A stretch of 64,000 bases of DNA from NCBI RefSeq assembly GCF_005886345.1, contig NZ_PNEC01000053.1:1-64000 (forward strand). Reading direction: 5' to 3'. Source of the DNA: Pseudoalteromonas phenolica (GTDB lineage Bacteria; Pseudomonadota; Gammaproteobacteria; Enterobacterales; Alteromonadaceae). Positions within the stretch are counted from its first letter, which is position 1; each line of letters begins with the position of its first letter. The notes under the pieces were generated by a model. It was not told where the DNA came from. It did not search any database and saw only the letters and a program-made list of their open reading frames with translations. A program made the position numbers and the translations under genes. Below are positions 27,601-35,694 of the stretch, piece after piece.

Positions 27601-28013
27601 CTGCCTATATTGAAAATAAAGATAAACCAATAGCTAAGACTAAATTCGAGTTTATTATCAATCTAACTACAGGTACTCCAGAGCGCAATTGGACTGATAA
27701 GCACTTACGTAATGGATTTGATGAACTACAAAATTTATGCATTCAATTTAGACGAATAGAATCTTTTGGCAACATCCAAAATAAAGGTACATCGAAGCCA
27801 TTAGCCTTAATGACATTGGATGAAAACGGAAAACACAGAGAATTTGGTAGCTTCATAAGACATGACTTAACTGATGATTCTCAAGTGCTTAAAGCAGTAA
27901 GTAATATTCAGTCTAACTTGTCTGATATTCCAAAAGAAAAACAGCTTGCAGCTTTGACTAAGCTACTTGCAGACTTAATGGATGTTGTTACTGAGGAGTC
28001 TGTTAATGACTGA
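24594..28013 (+). CDS. sspC: SspC, large ATPase of single-strand phosphorothioation
   Basis: A 1139-residue ATPase. Walker A GPYGSGKS lies at residues 65-72 and Walker B VIILLDEMG at about 175-183, followed by an AAA-like region (VVIIGFLHQAF). The remaining roughly 850 residues are mostly helical without named motifs. In SspABCD systems SspC supplies the ATP-dependent step required for PT modification alongside the SspB nickase and the SspD sulfurtransferase. It overlaps sspB by 11 bases and sspD by eight bases (ATGACTGA), so the three products are translationally coupled. It is distinct from the SMC-like DndD of the double-strand Dnd pathway, which supports the Ssp rather than the Dnd assignment. 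Confidence 0.88.
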   Translation: MANKMSDLLININQRYKSSTRIDVDTSDLTPFIDDFIVHGTAVNVIDTISREFRSSTQRAYTITGPYGSGKSTIALFLSCLLSQHTNEREYAQAKLGNSQTIITDFNARFNIKNGWQTIKHVCGLEAPSNSILVSLLKAYDVDFDEEVISSYDDEACLKEIKKLIATPKADTDGVIILLDEMGKALDYQSRSNKDLHLFQSLADIVQNSKNPVVIIGFLHQAFSDYAKNKDSKTQQEWAKVQGRYRDLSFNPSIDESLILVGDSISKNAKVSSALTDQHKHLIEVVSESFVSQARNSKALLNTLPLDPVVSLLLGPVSRRRFSQNERSLFGFLASHERLAFREFLESNYNQLNETLALYQPEAYWDYLHHNLHHLIVTSHDSKAWLEGCDAIHRASQKGDELHVSITKIIALLTIFGFHHHLHAKRAFISNYFVTRGYSKQAVDDAISDLENWTVIIYRQKHDALFVFQGSDIDINTLINERIEAISEGVDWTQVCDLPQNTLATAHYHETGTMRWASTKLVNKVDKNLIAALSNTPITGETFLHFVLPTNISVAKELKAALTEDSYIAVGSVDSFDSLKLEAIELIALNLIAKEESKISHDLIAKNELETRITQAKYKVAEELHRLFKDASWKYKGAKLASASLTVLASQIANMIFAKAPSVINELVNRSKPSGSANSAIRKLMNAMFEYGDEKDLGFDENSFPPEKGLYLSCLKSKGWHLETSEGYLFPSNWDKQAIQNNPNMHTLWQDGVTFIKEYSKNQHVTLAALYDMWMKPPYGLTSGLCCIYGLALLKSLEGQVAFYDFDSTKQFVFIPELDEELVNKIYKYPHEAAVRYFEISEIQTHLLDNLAKATLGETQPNGTILNIAKHIVGIVHKLPSWVKKTSGDNFGEEHQQGLSKEARNFRNKVIGANDPFKLILDDLPTVFGFSKDDPTVEKQLATSLKRAIEELTAQHDILFNGFKQVITSMLGEDFNDQLKERCIFVDKVAKRPNVKEFAKRIAAYIENKDKPIAKTKFEFIINLTTGTPERNWTDKHLRNGFDELQNLCIQFRRIESFGNIQNKGTSKPLALMTLDENGKHREFGSFIRHDLTDDSQVLKAVSNIQSNLSDIPKEKQLAALTKLLADLMDVVTEESVND

Positions 28014-28902
28014 AAAAGTTAAATATGTTCTTGGTCTTTCAGGTGGTAAGGACAGTAGCGCACTTGCTCTGTTTGTTAAGGAAATTTACCCAGAACTAGA
28101 AGTTGAGTATTTTTTTACTGATACAGGATATGAACTACCTGAAACAAATGATTTTATAGATAAATTAGAAGAGAAATTAGGCTATATTCACCGCCTAAAC
28201 GCGCGTTCACTCAATAATATTGAAGGACGTGGTGAAAAAGACTTTGCACATTTGCTAAAAGAACATGGTAACTATTTACCATCACAACGTGATCGCTGGT
28301 GTACGGTCCAAATGAAGTTAAAACCTTTTGAGCAATGGCTAGACAGCTTCATCAAAGACGGATATAAAATTAAAAACTTTGTTGGTATTCGCGCTGATGA
28401 ACCTGAACGTACTGGATACATGACAATAGAAAAGCCTATTGAATCTGTTTTTCCGTTTCGTGAACATGGCATTGTGCGCAGTGACATTGAAAATATATTG
28501 CAGCGAAATGGTTTAGAGCTGCCTGAATATTACAAATGGCGTTCTCGCTCAGGTTGTACCTTCTGCTTTTACCAACGTAAAATCGAGTGGGTGAAATTGA
28601 TGCAGAAGCACCCCGATTTATTTGAAGAAGCCAAAGCTTTTGAAAAAGGTGATGATACAAATACAACCGTTGGAGAACGTTTTTACTGGATGGGCCAAGG
28701 TACGCCTCTAGAGACTTTAGAAGATCCAGAAGTTCAAAAGCGAATAATTGAAAATCATGAAAAAAAAGTCGCACGCTTTCAAAAGAAAAAACGCAGAAAT
28801 GCACTATTAGGTGATATCGAAGGGTATTGTGAATTCGGTGAATTAGACAATATTTACGATGAAGCCGAAGGTGGTGGGGCTTGTGTAACTTGTTATAAAT
28901 AA
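28006..28902 (+). CDS. sspD: SspD, PAPS-reductase-family sulfurtransferase (DndC-like)
   Basis: A 298-residue ATP-pyrophosphatase of the PAPS reductase family. The PP-loop LSGGKDSS lies at residues 11-18. RDRWCTVQMKLKPF (Cys near 95) and SGCTFCFYQRK (two Cys near 183-186) provide conserved cysteines that could hold an Fe-S cluster or carry sulfur, and a C-terminal ACVTC pair adds two more. It would activate the DNA phosphate by adenylation and transfer sulfur received from SspA. The start at ATG 28006 has GAGGAG upstream and overlaps the sspC stop; an earlier TTG at 27982 lies inside sspC. The gene ends at a hairpin shared with sspA, which converges. Confidence 0.9.
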   Translation: MTEKVKYVLGLSGGKDSSALALFVKEIYPELEVEYFFTDTGYELPETNDFIDKLEEKLGYIHRLNARSLNNIEGRGEKDFAHLLKEHGNYLPSQRDRWCTVQMKLKPFEQWLDSFIKDGYKIKNFVGIRADEPERTGYMTIEKPIESVFPFREHGIVRSDIENILQRNGLELPEYYKWRSRSGCTFCFYQRKIEWVKLMQKHPDLFEEAKAFEKGDDTNTTVGERFYWMGQGTPLETLEDPEVQKRIIENHEKKVARFQKKKRRNALLGDIEGYCEFGELDNIYDEAEGGGACVTCYK

Positions 28903-28928
28903 AAAAAGCGACTTATGTCGCTTTTTTT
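28901..28928. terminator. Bidirectional terminator between sspD and sspA
   Basis: AAAAAAAGCGAC, loop TTAT and GTCGCTTTTTTT form a 12-bp stem with A- and T-tracts on both sides. It begins at the sspD stop and includes the last codons and stop of sspA, so it can terminate both convergent genes. Confidence 0.9.
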
Positions 28929-30034
28929 ATAGCGTTAACTACAAACGAAATTTGTTCATGGCTAATATCTAGAGGAAAACTGATCCTAAAAGTCTTTTCG
29001 GCTTCTTCTCTCGAAAAGCCCAACGCTGTTAAGACGTGCGATGCTTGAATTTCCTTAGAGCTGCATGCTGAGCCCTGAGCAAAAGCAATCTTTTCATCAT
29101 TTTCTCTGATTAACTTAGTGACTTTTACATCATGAAAAGTAAAAGAGCAACAGTGGCTTAGTTTTTCTCCATGACCATTCTCAGAATAAGTGATGCCCGT
29201 AGCTTGTAAAGATTCTTTAAAGAATTCTAATGCCTTTGTTTTGCTAAACTCTTTATATCTTAAAGGAAATAACTCTATTGCCGTTCCGAATGCTGCAATT
29301 AATGGTGAAGCAACTGTTCCACCACGTACTCCTTGCTCTTGCCCTGCGCCATGAATAACAGGTTCAATTTCTCGTTCTCTTAAGTCCCTAATATACAAAG
29401 CACCAATGCCTTTAGGGCCAGCAATTTTATGTGCCGAAAAAGACATAAAATCGACATTAAAATTATCTACATCAATCTCTGTTTTGCATAGACTTTGTGC
29501 TGCATCACAATGAAATAAAACGTCATTTTCAAAGCAAACTTGCCCTATTTCTTTAATAGGGTTTAAAGTGCCTAATTCATTATTAGCATGCATTATAGAA
29601 ACAAGCGCTGTATCAACTCTCAAAGCACCTTTAACAGATTCAGCCGTAATTAAACCATTTTTATTAGGCATTAAGTATGTCACTTCAAAACCTAAACTTT
29701 CCATGTAATTACAAATAGCTAAATTACATTTGTGCTCTATCGCAGAAGTAACTATATGCTTTTTAGATTTTAATTTGGGGTCTTTTGATAATAAAGCACC
29801 TTTAATAGCAAGGTTATTAGATTCTGTTGCCCCACTTGTAAATACTATTTCACTAGGGAAAGCACCAATTTCGTCAGCCAACATTTCGCGGACTCGATTA
29901 ATGCTTTTATTAACTTCTTCGCCTAAGTAGTGGCTTGCAGCGGAATTTGCATAATGATTTTCAAATTCTTTAATGAGAGTTTCTTTGACTTCAGGTAGTA
30001 ATGGATAAGAGGCTGCAGTATCAAGATAAATCAT
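28913..30034 (-). CDS. sspA: SspA/DndA-type cysteine desulfurase (IscS/NifS family)
   Basis: A 373-residue PLP-dependent cysteine desulfurase. It shows the start MIYLDTAASYP, the substrate/PLP region FTSGATESNN (about residues 66-75), the Schiff-base lysine in SFSAHKIAGPKG (about 201-212), and the active-site loop FAQGSACSS with the persulfide-forming Cys near residue 323. It would take sulfur from L-cysteine and pass it to SspD. A clear AGGGA ribosome site precedes the ATG by about six bases. Adjacency to sspD in convergent orientation indicates the PT pathway rather than general Fe-S assembly, since no iscU-like scaffold gene is nearby. Confidence 0.9.
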   Translation of the reverse strand: MIYLDTAASYPLLPEVKETLIKEFENHYANSAASHYLGEEVNKSINRVREMLADEIGAFPSEIVFTSGATESNNLAIKGALLSKDPKLKSKKHIVTSAIEHKCNLAICNYMESLGFEVTYLMPNKNGLITAESVKGALRVDTALVSIMHANNELGTLNPIKEIGQVCFENDVLFHCDAAQSLCKTEIDVDNFNVDFMSFSAHKIAGPKGIGALYIRDLREREIEPVIHGAGQEQGVRGGTVASPLIAAFGTAIELFPLRYKEFSKTKALEFFKESLQATGITYSENGHGEKLSHCCSFTFHDVKVTKLIRENDEKIAFAQGSACSSKEIQASHVLTALGFSREEAEKTFRISFPLDISHEQISFVVNAIKKAT

Positions 30035-30071
30035 AGTTATTCCCTTTTTTAGAAAGGATTAACTTTATCAC

Positions 30072-30105
30072 AAATTGTTATTTTAAAGGTTGAAAATAAC
30101 AATTT
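30072..30105 (-). other. Perfect AT-rich hairpin between methyltransferase and sspA
   Basis: AAATTGTTATTTT and its exact complement AAAATAACAATTT form a 13-bp stem with an eight-base loop. It lies ten bases beyond the stop of the 30115-30732 methyltransferase and upstream of sspA on the same strand. The T-tract is weak (TTTG), so it may be a partial terminator that separates the two genes. Confidence 0.5.
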
Positions 30106-30114
30106 GAGATTTAA

Positions 30115-30732
30115 CTAATACACCTTTCTAATCAACCCATTCAACCAAATCTCGCCTTTTCTCTCTGGCCTTTGATCTTCACTTTGCCATGTTTTTTCAA
30201 GCGTTAACTGTGGCTCTGCGTCTATCAATGCTTTTAGGCTTTCTTCGGTTAAGTTTGTGTAGTGCCTATCATTTATATCTCGCTCACCCTCACCGTATTT
30301 AAAACTAACGTAAAGTACACCGTTTGATTTTAAGGCATTGGCTAATTTGGTGAAACGGTCTGGCAGTTCACGGTGAACAACATGAAGTAAGCTTGCACAA
30401 CACCAAATTCCGTCATATTGGTTTTGGTCGTTAATTTGGCGAAAGGTTTTAACGTAAACAGGTTGCTCTAGGTGAAAACTAGCAATTTCGGCTAATTCTG
30501 CACAAGCGTCAATAGCCGTTACTTTATATCCTAAATTTTTGAAATAAAGTGCATCTCGGCCTGAGCCACAGCCGGCGTCTAAAATATGCGGTTTTAACCC
30601 ATTCGGGCAACCTTCGGCTGATGGTAAGTGTGGTAAGAAGGCATTGTAAAAATCGCTCATATCTATATGAAGCGTGCTGTTGGCGAATGCGCTGGCGTTC
30701 TGAGCGTAGTAGTCTAGCGTTTGTTGTGTCAT
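30115..30732 (-). CDS. Class I SAM-dependent methyltransferase
   Basis: A protein of 205 residues from ATG 30732 (a GTG at 30777 would add 15). It has motif I HILDAGCGSGRDALYF (near residue 50), an acidic strand end VTAIDAC, and IWCCASLLHVVHRE as motif IV region, the pattern of small-molecule class I methyltransferases. The glycine-rich loop and downstream LYVSFKYGEGER resemble the TehB/UbiE-like group; the substrate is not determinable. It lies just outside the sspA end of the PT island and is more likely a neighbouring housekeeping gene than part of the defence system, which is inference from its generic type and separate hairpin. Confidence 0.75.
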   Translation of the reverse strand: MTQQTLDYYAQNASAFANSTLHIDMSDFYNAFLPHLPSAEGCPNGLKPHILDAGCGSGRDALYFKNLGYKVTAIDACAELAEIASFHLEQPVYVKTFRQINDQNQYDGIWCCASLLHVVHRELPDRFTKLANALKSNGVLYVSFKYGEGERDINDRHYTNLTEESLKALIDAEPQLTLEKTWQSEDQRPERKGEIWLNGLIRKVY

Positions 30733-30969
30733 GTGTTTATTCTTTACCAATGTGAGAGAAGTGACGTTGGGTTTCACGCCTGTGCAGTTTTAATATAGCT
30801 GCTCGCCAAGTTTCTTTGTAACTTAGTTGATTGCTAATTTAGCTTAAATTTTTGTAGATGAGTAGTGATAAGAATCAATAAGTTATTCATGTTTGGTCTG
30901 ATTATTTTAAATTGCTTTTAATATAAGCAGATAACCCCAAATATAGTGGATGTTGTCGAGTTATTTTTT

Positions 30970-30992
30970 ACCCGACCTTGAGTCGGTGCTAC
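30970..30992. repeat. Short palindromic repeat, copy 1 (REP-like)
   Basis: ACCCGAC, five variable bases and GTCGGTGCTAC contain a CCGAC/GTCGG palindrome. The same 23-base pattern recurs at 33009-33031 in the same orientation, on the other side of the M6 protease gene. Here GGTGCTAC also pairs with GTAGCACC (31001-31008), giving an extra hairpin just beyond the protease stop. Confidence 0.7.
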
Positions 30993-31022
30993 CGAAGTCA
31001 GTAGCACCAATACTTGTTAAGG

Positions 31023-32909
31023 TTACCTTATCTCTTCTAAACGATAGTCACCGGCACCAGAATATGAATAGACAATATATCGATAATAGCCAGACGATGC
31101 TTGATAATTGATAGACTCTGTTGAAGTCGGCGACTCAGACAAGCCTACTTGTTGCCAACGACCACCTTGCCAACGCTCAATTTTTAGATCAAAGTCTGCA
31201 GAGGTTGGGCCGGTTAATTTTAAGCTTATGTTGCCCCCATCGAAATAAAACCAACTACCGTTTGGCTCAACAGCTTGTTGTTTATCAGCTAAATAGCCTG
31301 TGTAAACAGTCCCTGCTGGCGGCTCTATTATTTGCTCGTTTACTTTAAAACTGATGGTTTGCGCTGCAGCACTAATGTTTGAAATGTTTAAGCCCGAGTC
31401 ACTGCCATTCCACCAAAGTGAATTAGTGCCTCGTGAGGTTAGTGCATTAGGCAAGGTGTTTGAAAACTCTCCTGCATAATCAAACAAATCAGAGCCATCA
31501 CCACGATTGCGTTTGTATTCGGGATCGCGATTACCATCTGCGTGCTCCATTTGAATATAGGGCTTCCACTCATTTGAATTATTACCCGAGCTATCGACAT
31601 GCCAAATTGCTAACCCTTGATCTGGTTGCTCTGAGTTTTGTCCACTCTGATGAATGGCCTCTATATAAAATGCTTCGTTTTGGTTGCTCGGGTTAGTCCA
31701 TTTATACGATGCATTAGAACCTGAAATGTGACTCAGTGTGCCTTTTGGTGCATTTGCATTGATTGCAGGGTTTAACTCGGTGACAGTGTCCCAGCCTGCG
31801 ATTGCTCTAAAGTGCGCTACAGGTGGGGTTGGTTTAAAACGATTAGTTTGCCCTATTGCGCCATATCCCATTACACCAAAGCTGGCGACTGAGCCTTCTG
31901 AGCTGCCATCGTAATCGTATAGATCTGGCCAATTCGTGATTAAGTGACCAGATTCATGCACAAAGGTACCAATTGATAAACTACTGCGCATGTCGGTGAT
32001 TTGGTAGCGGTCGGTACACACACCGTCGGCACAGAACCTTGGACTGAGACGTGCCATGTGTGGCCATAAGCCTTTTGACCAACTGCTGTCTGAATTACCT
32101 GCATAGAAAATGTTTAAGCCGCGAATTTGCTTACTGCTGTTGGTAGTCAGTGTTGAGAAGTCAAAACCCTGCTGGTATTCAAGCCAATCTAGTGCTTCTT
32201 TTATCAGTTCTTGAGAGCGAACGGTTGAGCTCAAGCTTGAGTCGGCATAGTAGGCTTTGTTCTTTTTTGCCGTGTAGTACTGGGTAACTGTATTGGTGTA
32301 ATCAAGCTTGCCACCCGACACTTTTGTGAAGTAGCCTCGTACAGATTGTGCGTTGCCAAACTCGGTGTAATTGGCATCATTTAGAAAACGCTCTATTTGG
32401 GCTTTACTGATAGTGCCACGTTCATCAGGAAAGTCGATGATAATAGTAAGGCCTTTCACCTGCCCTGATATTTGCGCATCTATCTGTGTGGTTTGCATGC
32501 GTGATTGCACTGAGTGAGTATGTGTATCATGCTCGCCTAACATGCGCTGCTGTTGTGCTTCAACTAAGCGTTGTTTCGCTTCGGTACTTAGCCCTGCTTG
32601 CTTAACTCGCAACTGCACATTTTGAATACCCTGTTGACTCTTACTGCTGACTAAGATGCCAGTTGAGATTAGTTTGCTGCCCTCGTCATTTAATTTGGCA
32701 TACGCCATGCCTTTAAGTGCATTGTCAAAAACAACGAGGCGACCATCTGCTGTTCTTTGCTCAGCATAATAACTATTACCATTAAGTGTTAGCGTTATCA
32801 CTTCACCACTAGGTTGAGTGAACTGGTATCGCTCGTTCTTATATGGAATCGCTGCAAATGCGGCAGAGCTGCATAGCAAGGTTGCTAGTGCGGTGTGTTT
32901 TAAGTTCAT
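31023..32909 (-). CDS. Secreted M6-family metalloprotease (immune-inhibitor-A-like)
   Basis: A protein of 628 residues from ATG 32909, chosen because AAAGGA precedes it and a signal peptide (MNLKHTALATLLCSSAAFAA) follows; upstream in-frame starts precede no signal. A propeptide-like region runs to about residue 140. The M6 catalytic motif HESGHLITNWPDLYD lies at about 318-332: HEXXH zinc ligands, with Asp of WPDLYD further on. The last about 90 residues resemble a pre-peptidase C-terminal (PPC) domain (SWFYFDGGNISLKL, FDLKIERWQGG). The expected role is extracellular protein degradation. It is a single gene flanked by two copies of a short palindromic repeat. Confidence 0.88.
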   Translation of the reverse strand: MNLKHTALATLLCSSAAFAAIPYKNERYQFTQPSGEVITLTLNGNSYYAEQRTADGRLVVFDNALKGMAYAKLNDEGSKLISTGILVSSKSQQGIQNVQLRVKQAGLSTEAKQRLVEAQQQRMLGEHDTHTHSVQSRMQTTQIDAQISGQVKGLTIIIDFPDERGTISKAQIERFLNDANYTEFGNAQSVRGYFTKVSGGKLDYTNTVTQYYTAKKNKAYYADSSLSSTVRSQELIKEALDWLEYQQGFDFSTLTTNSSKQIRGLNIFYAGNSDSSWSKGLWPHMARLSPRFCADGVCTDRYQITDMRSSLSIGTFVHESGHLITNWPDLYDYDGSSEGSVASFGVMGYGAIGQTNRFKPTPPVAHFRAIAGWDTVTELNPAINANAPKGTLSHISGSNASYKWTNPSNQNEAFYIEAIHQSGQNSEQPDQGLAIWHVDSSGNNSNEWKPYIQMEHADGNRDPEYKRNRGDGSDLFDYAGEFSNTLPNALTSRGTNSLWWNGSDSGLNISNISAAAQTISFKVNEQIIEPPAGTVYTGYLADKQQAVEPNGSWFYFDGGNISLKLTGPTSADFDLKIERWQGGRWQQVGLSESPTSTESINYQASSGYYRYIVYSYSGAGDYRLEEIR

Positions 32910-33008
32910 GATTATTCCTTTCAGTTTATTTGTCCCCAAAACGGACAAATAAACTATTAACCAAAAATTTACATTTGGCAAATTTTTGTGAAAGGAATTG
33001 AGAAGATT

Positions 33009-33031
33009 ACCCGACATAAAGTCGGTGCTAC
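33009..33031. repeat. Short palindromic repeat, copy 2 (REP-like)
   Basis: ACCCGAC, ATAAA and GTCGGTGCTAC form the same motif as 30970-30992 apart from the five central bases. It lies upstream of the M6 protease gene. A further hairpin (GCGAAA...TTTCGC, framed by AACACG/CGTGTT) follows at about 33038-33070, close to the end of the antiporter gene. Confidence 0.7.
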
Positions 33032-33102
33032 TAAGTTAAACACGTCAGCAGCGAAATCATTTCGCGTGTTATTTAATTTTGATTATTATAATTAACAAAA
33101 TG

Positions 33103-35595
33103 TTAACTTGAATAACTTGCTAAGAGTTTACACATTTCCCGTGTTAGCTTCGGATCTTCTGCCATCAACGCTTTTAACTTTTCACTAGGCAGCCACATAA
33201 TCTCCACGGGTGTTTCACTCACATATTCTATGGCATTTTGATTCGCTAATAATGCAAGCACACCAATGGTTTCTCCAGGCCCTTTACTAATATGAACTTT
33301 GTTTGTGTGGCCATTTTCAGTTTGTTTAAATTTTTCTGTAATGCTGCCTCGGCTGACAACGCCAATTTTATTAATTTGCTGATTTTCGGCACAAATCACC
33401 TGTCCTGCCTCGTAAACACTGATCTCAGTTAAAGCTGAAATTTTTTCTCTTGTTTGGCTTTTTAAGTCTTTTAGCCATGAAATTTCTGCCTTTAATTTCT
33501 GCTCTCTAGATTTATTAAATATCGATATTTTTTGTAATGCAGCCATTCTATGCTCAACATCATCAAGCAATCTTTGCGCTTCAGGTTTATCTAGCACAGC
33601 TTGCTTTAATTGCTCTTTGATAATTGCTCTTTCTCGATTAAGTAATAAACGTGTTGCTGATTGTGATTGTAAGGCCTGGATAATTTCAGGAAAACTTGTA
33701 TAAAGATCTTGAATTCGCTCAATAGTGAGTTGTTTATTAGCCTGCACCGCAGAGCGAACTTCTGCTGCGGCTTCTGGTGAATGAGCTAAAGTATCAATGT
33801 GACTTTCTAACGTTTCTTGCGCTTGAATAAACCCTCTTGCAATATCGTAACCCAAAGCTAACTTACTAAAATATAGTTTTAACAACAACTTATTCGACCA
33901 ACTATAGGCCCTAAATGGTTCAAGCCACGCAGGTAATTGCCAAACACTAAAAAGTTTTTCTCTATCCCCTATTTTAGGCTCTCCATCGAGTGCTCTTTCG
34001 ACGGCTTCAACCAAGCGGTTTGTCGCTTGTTTACCTAGCACACCTTGTTCAAACTGAGTCCAATAATGCTTTCTTTCTGTTTCAAGCAAACGGCGTTTAT
34101 AAGCCGTGTTTAATTCTTCTTGAGAAACTTCATTTGACTCTTCAACTTCGTTAAGAGCTTTAATTTGTGCCGATTGCTTGACACTCGTCCAGTCTGCACC
34201 TTTTAAGAACTCATTACTCATCATGTCTGGTAATAAGTCATGCAATGCTGAATTCACTTTATTTTTTGCTTTATCAACCGTCGCTTGTTTTGCTGGAGGA
34301 AGACTATTCAAACCTAAAAGTTTTAACAGTGCGCCCATTGTTCCACCATTAATAACTATGGTTAAAACTACAATACCAGCAGTGAGAAATAGTACTCTGT
34401 CTCCGAGCTCTTTTGGCAAAACATCACTCGCAGCAACTGTGAGCGCTAATGCCAAAGACACCGCACCTCTTAATCCCCCCCAACAAAGCACCGCTGATTT
34501 TTGAAAATTGATACCGATACCAATTCTCTTAAGCACAGGCATAAATACTGTGATAGAAAATGCGCGAATGATTAAAATGCCTAAATAGAGAAGAAATAGA
34601 GCCTGCCAAGCGTCTAGGTCATTCAATGGGACTCGAATAGCGACTAAAATACCTACTAAAAGGAAAATGATTGTATTGGCCATATAAGCCATCATTTCCC
34701 AAAAGTGGTGAAGAAAGTCAGCCACTTCAGGGCTGATCCGTGTTCGTCCAACACTTGCAAAAATAATCGCAAGAGTCACTACTGCAACTACACCAGATAC
34801 ATGAAAAGTTTCAGCAATAAAAAAGACAGAGTATGCCGCCGCGATTGTTATTGATATCTCAATCATGGGATCATTAAACACTCTGTCTATCCATAAGACA
34901 CAAAGCCAACCCACAATCAGGCCAATCACTAGACCCACCAAAACCACGATTAAAAATTGTAATACAACTTCCCAGGGGGGGGCTAAGGTTGCAACGGAGC
35001 CAGAGCTCGCACTTGCAATAACCCAAGCATAAAACAACGAAAAGAAAACAATTGCTGTACCATCATTTAATAATGACTCACCTTCAATTAATGTTTCAAG
35101 TCGCTTTCTTGAGCTCACTTCTTTTAGTAAAGCGACAACCGCTACGGGATCAGTGGCGCTAATTAAAGCCCCAAACATAAGGCAAATCGCCCATGTCCAT
35201 CCCCAATGGGAAGGCACTAAGACATTGATTAATTCTGCAGTTAGCCAAATTGCTAACATTAAACCAGGTACAGCAAGAGTTGCAATTTGAGTAAACATAC
35301 GCCTAAACAAATGCACTTCCATAGCAAAGGCACTTTCAAAAATCAGTGTTGGTAAGAATAAGAATAAAAATAAATGGGCATCAATTTCTGAAATTAAACT
35401 TAAACTACTGCCAATGACGCTTAAATTATCAGTAAATAAATCTGCTCGATGCAATAAACCAAACCCAATGCCCAACATCAACAATGCGACCGTATATGGT
35501 ATTTGCGTGCCTTTCAGTCCATGGCGAACAATTGCTCCTGTGATCAGAGCAAGAATAACGAACAATAAAACCTGAAGACCAACAGCAAAGCTCAT
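33103..35595 (-). CDS. CPA1 Na+/H+ antiporter (NhaP-like) with C-terminal cyclic-nucleotide-binding domain
   Basis: A protein of 830 residues from ATG 35595 (AGGACA upstream; an earlier TTG at 35646 is unlikely). About 12 membrane helices occupy the first 420 residues, with the CPA1 signatures FLPTLIFESAF, ALISATDPVAVVALLKE (the Asp-Pro unit of the ion site) and EGESLLNDGTAIV. A long charged helical region follows (about 440-690). The C-terminal about 130 residues match a cyclic-nucleotide-binding fold (SVYEAGQVICAENQ, GVVSRGSITEKF, PGETIGVLALLA). It would exchange Na+ or K+ for protons across the inner membrane, with gating by a cytoplasmic ligand. It is a single gene. Confidence 0.88.
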   Translation of the reverse strand: MSFAVGLQVLLFVILALITGAIVRHGLKGTQIPYTVALLMLGIGFGLLHRADLFTDNLSVIGSSLSLISEIDAHLFLFLFLPTLIFESAFAMEVHLFRRMFTQIATLAVPGLMLAIWLTAELINVLVPSHWGWTWAICLMFGALISATDPVAVVALLKEVSSRKRLETLIEGESLLNDGTAIVFFSLFYAWVIASASSGSVATLAPPWEVVLQFLIVVLVGLVIGLIVGWLCVLWIDRVFNDPMIEISITIAAAYSVFFIAETFHVSGVVAVVTLAIIFASVGRTRISPEVADFLHHFWEMMAYMANTIIFLLVGILVAIRVPLNDLDAWQALFLLYLGILIIRAFSITVFMPVLKRIGIGINFQKSAVLCWGGLRGAVSLALALTVAASDVLPKELGDRVLFLTAGIVVLTIVINGGTMGALLKLLGLNSLPPAKQATVDKAKNKVNSALHDLLPDMMSNEFLKGADWTSVKQSAQIKALNEVEESNEVSQEELNTAYKRRLLETERKHYWTQFEQGVLGKQATNRLVEAVERALDGEPKIGDREKLFSVWQLPAWLEPFRAYSWSNKLLLKLYFSKLALGYDIARGFIQAQETLESHIDTLAHSPEAAAEVRSAVQANKQLTIERIQDLYTSFPEIIQALQSQSATRLLLNRERAIIKEQLKQAVLDKPEAQRLLDDVEHRMAALQKISIFNKSREQKLKAEISWLKDLKSQTREKISALTEISVYEAGQVICAENQQINKIGVVSRGSITEKFKQTENGHTNKVHISKGPGETIGVLALLANQNAIEYVSETPVEIMWLPSEKLKALMAEDPKLTREMCKLLASYSS

Positions 35596-35694
35596 ACATA
35601 ATGTCCTAGCAATGACGTTTAGTTGAGCATAGTTAAATATCAGCAAATAGCCTAATATATAGAACTAGTAAAGCTTAGTTATAAGGGTTAATTT

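Noticed and set aside
28913..30034. Housekeeping IscS for Fe-S cluster assembly
   Set aside because: No iscU, iscA or hscB neighbours; adjacency to sspD and the shared terminator point to the PT pathway.
30115..30732. SAM methyltransferase as part of the PT defence island
   Set aside because: It is a generic small-molecule type enzyme separated from sspA by a hairpin; no sequence feature ties it to DNA modification.
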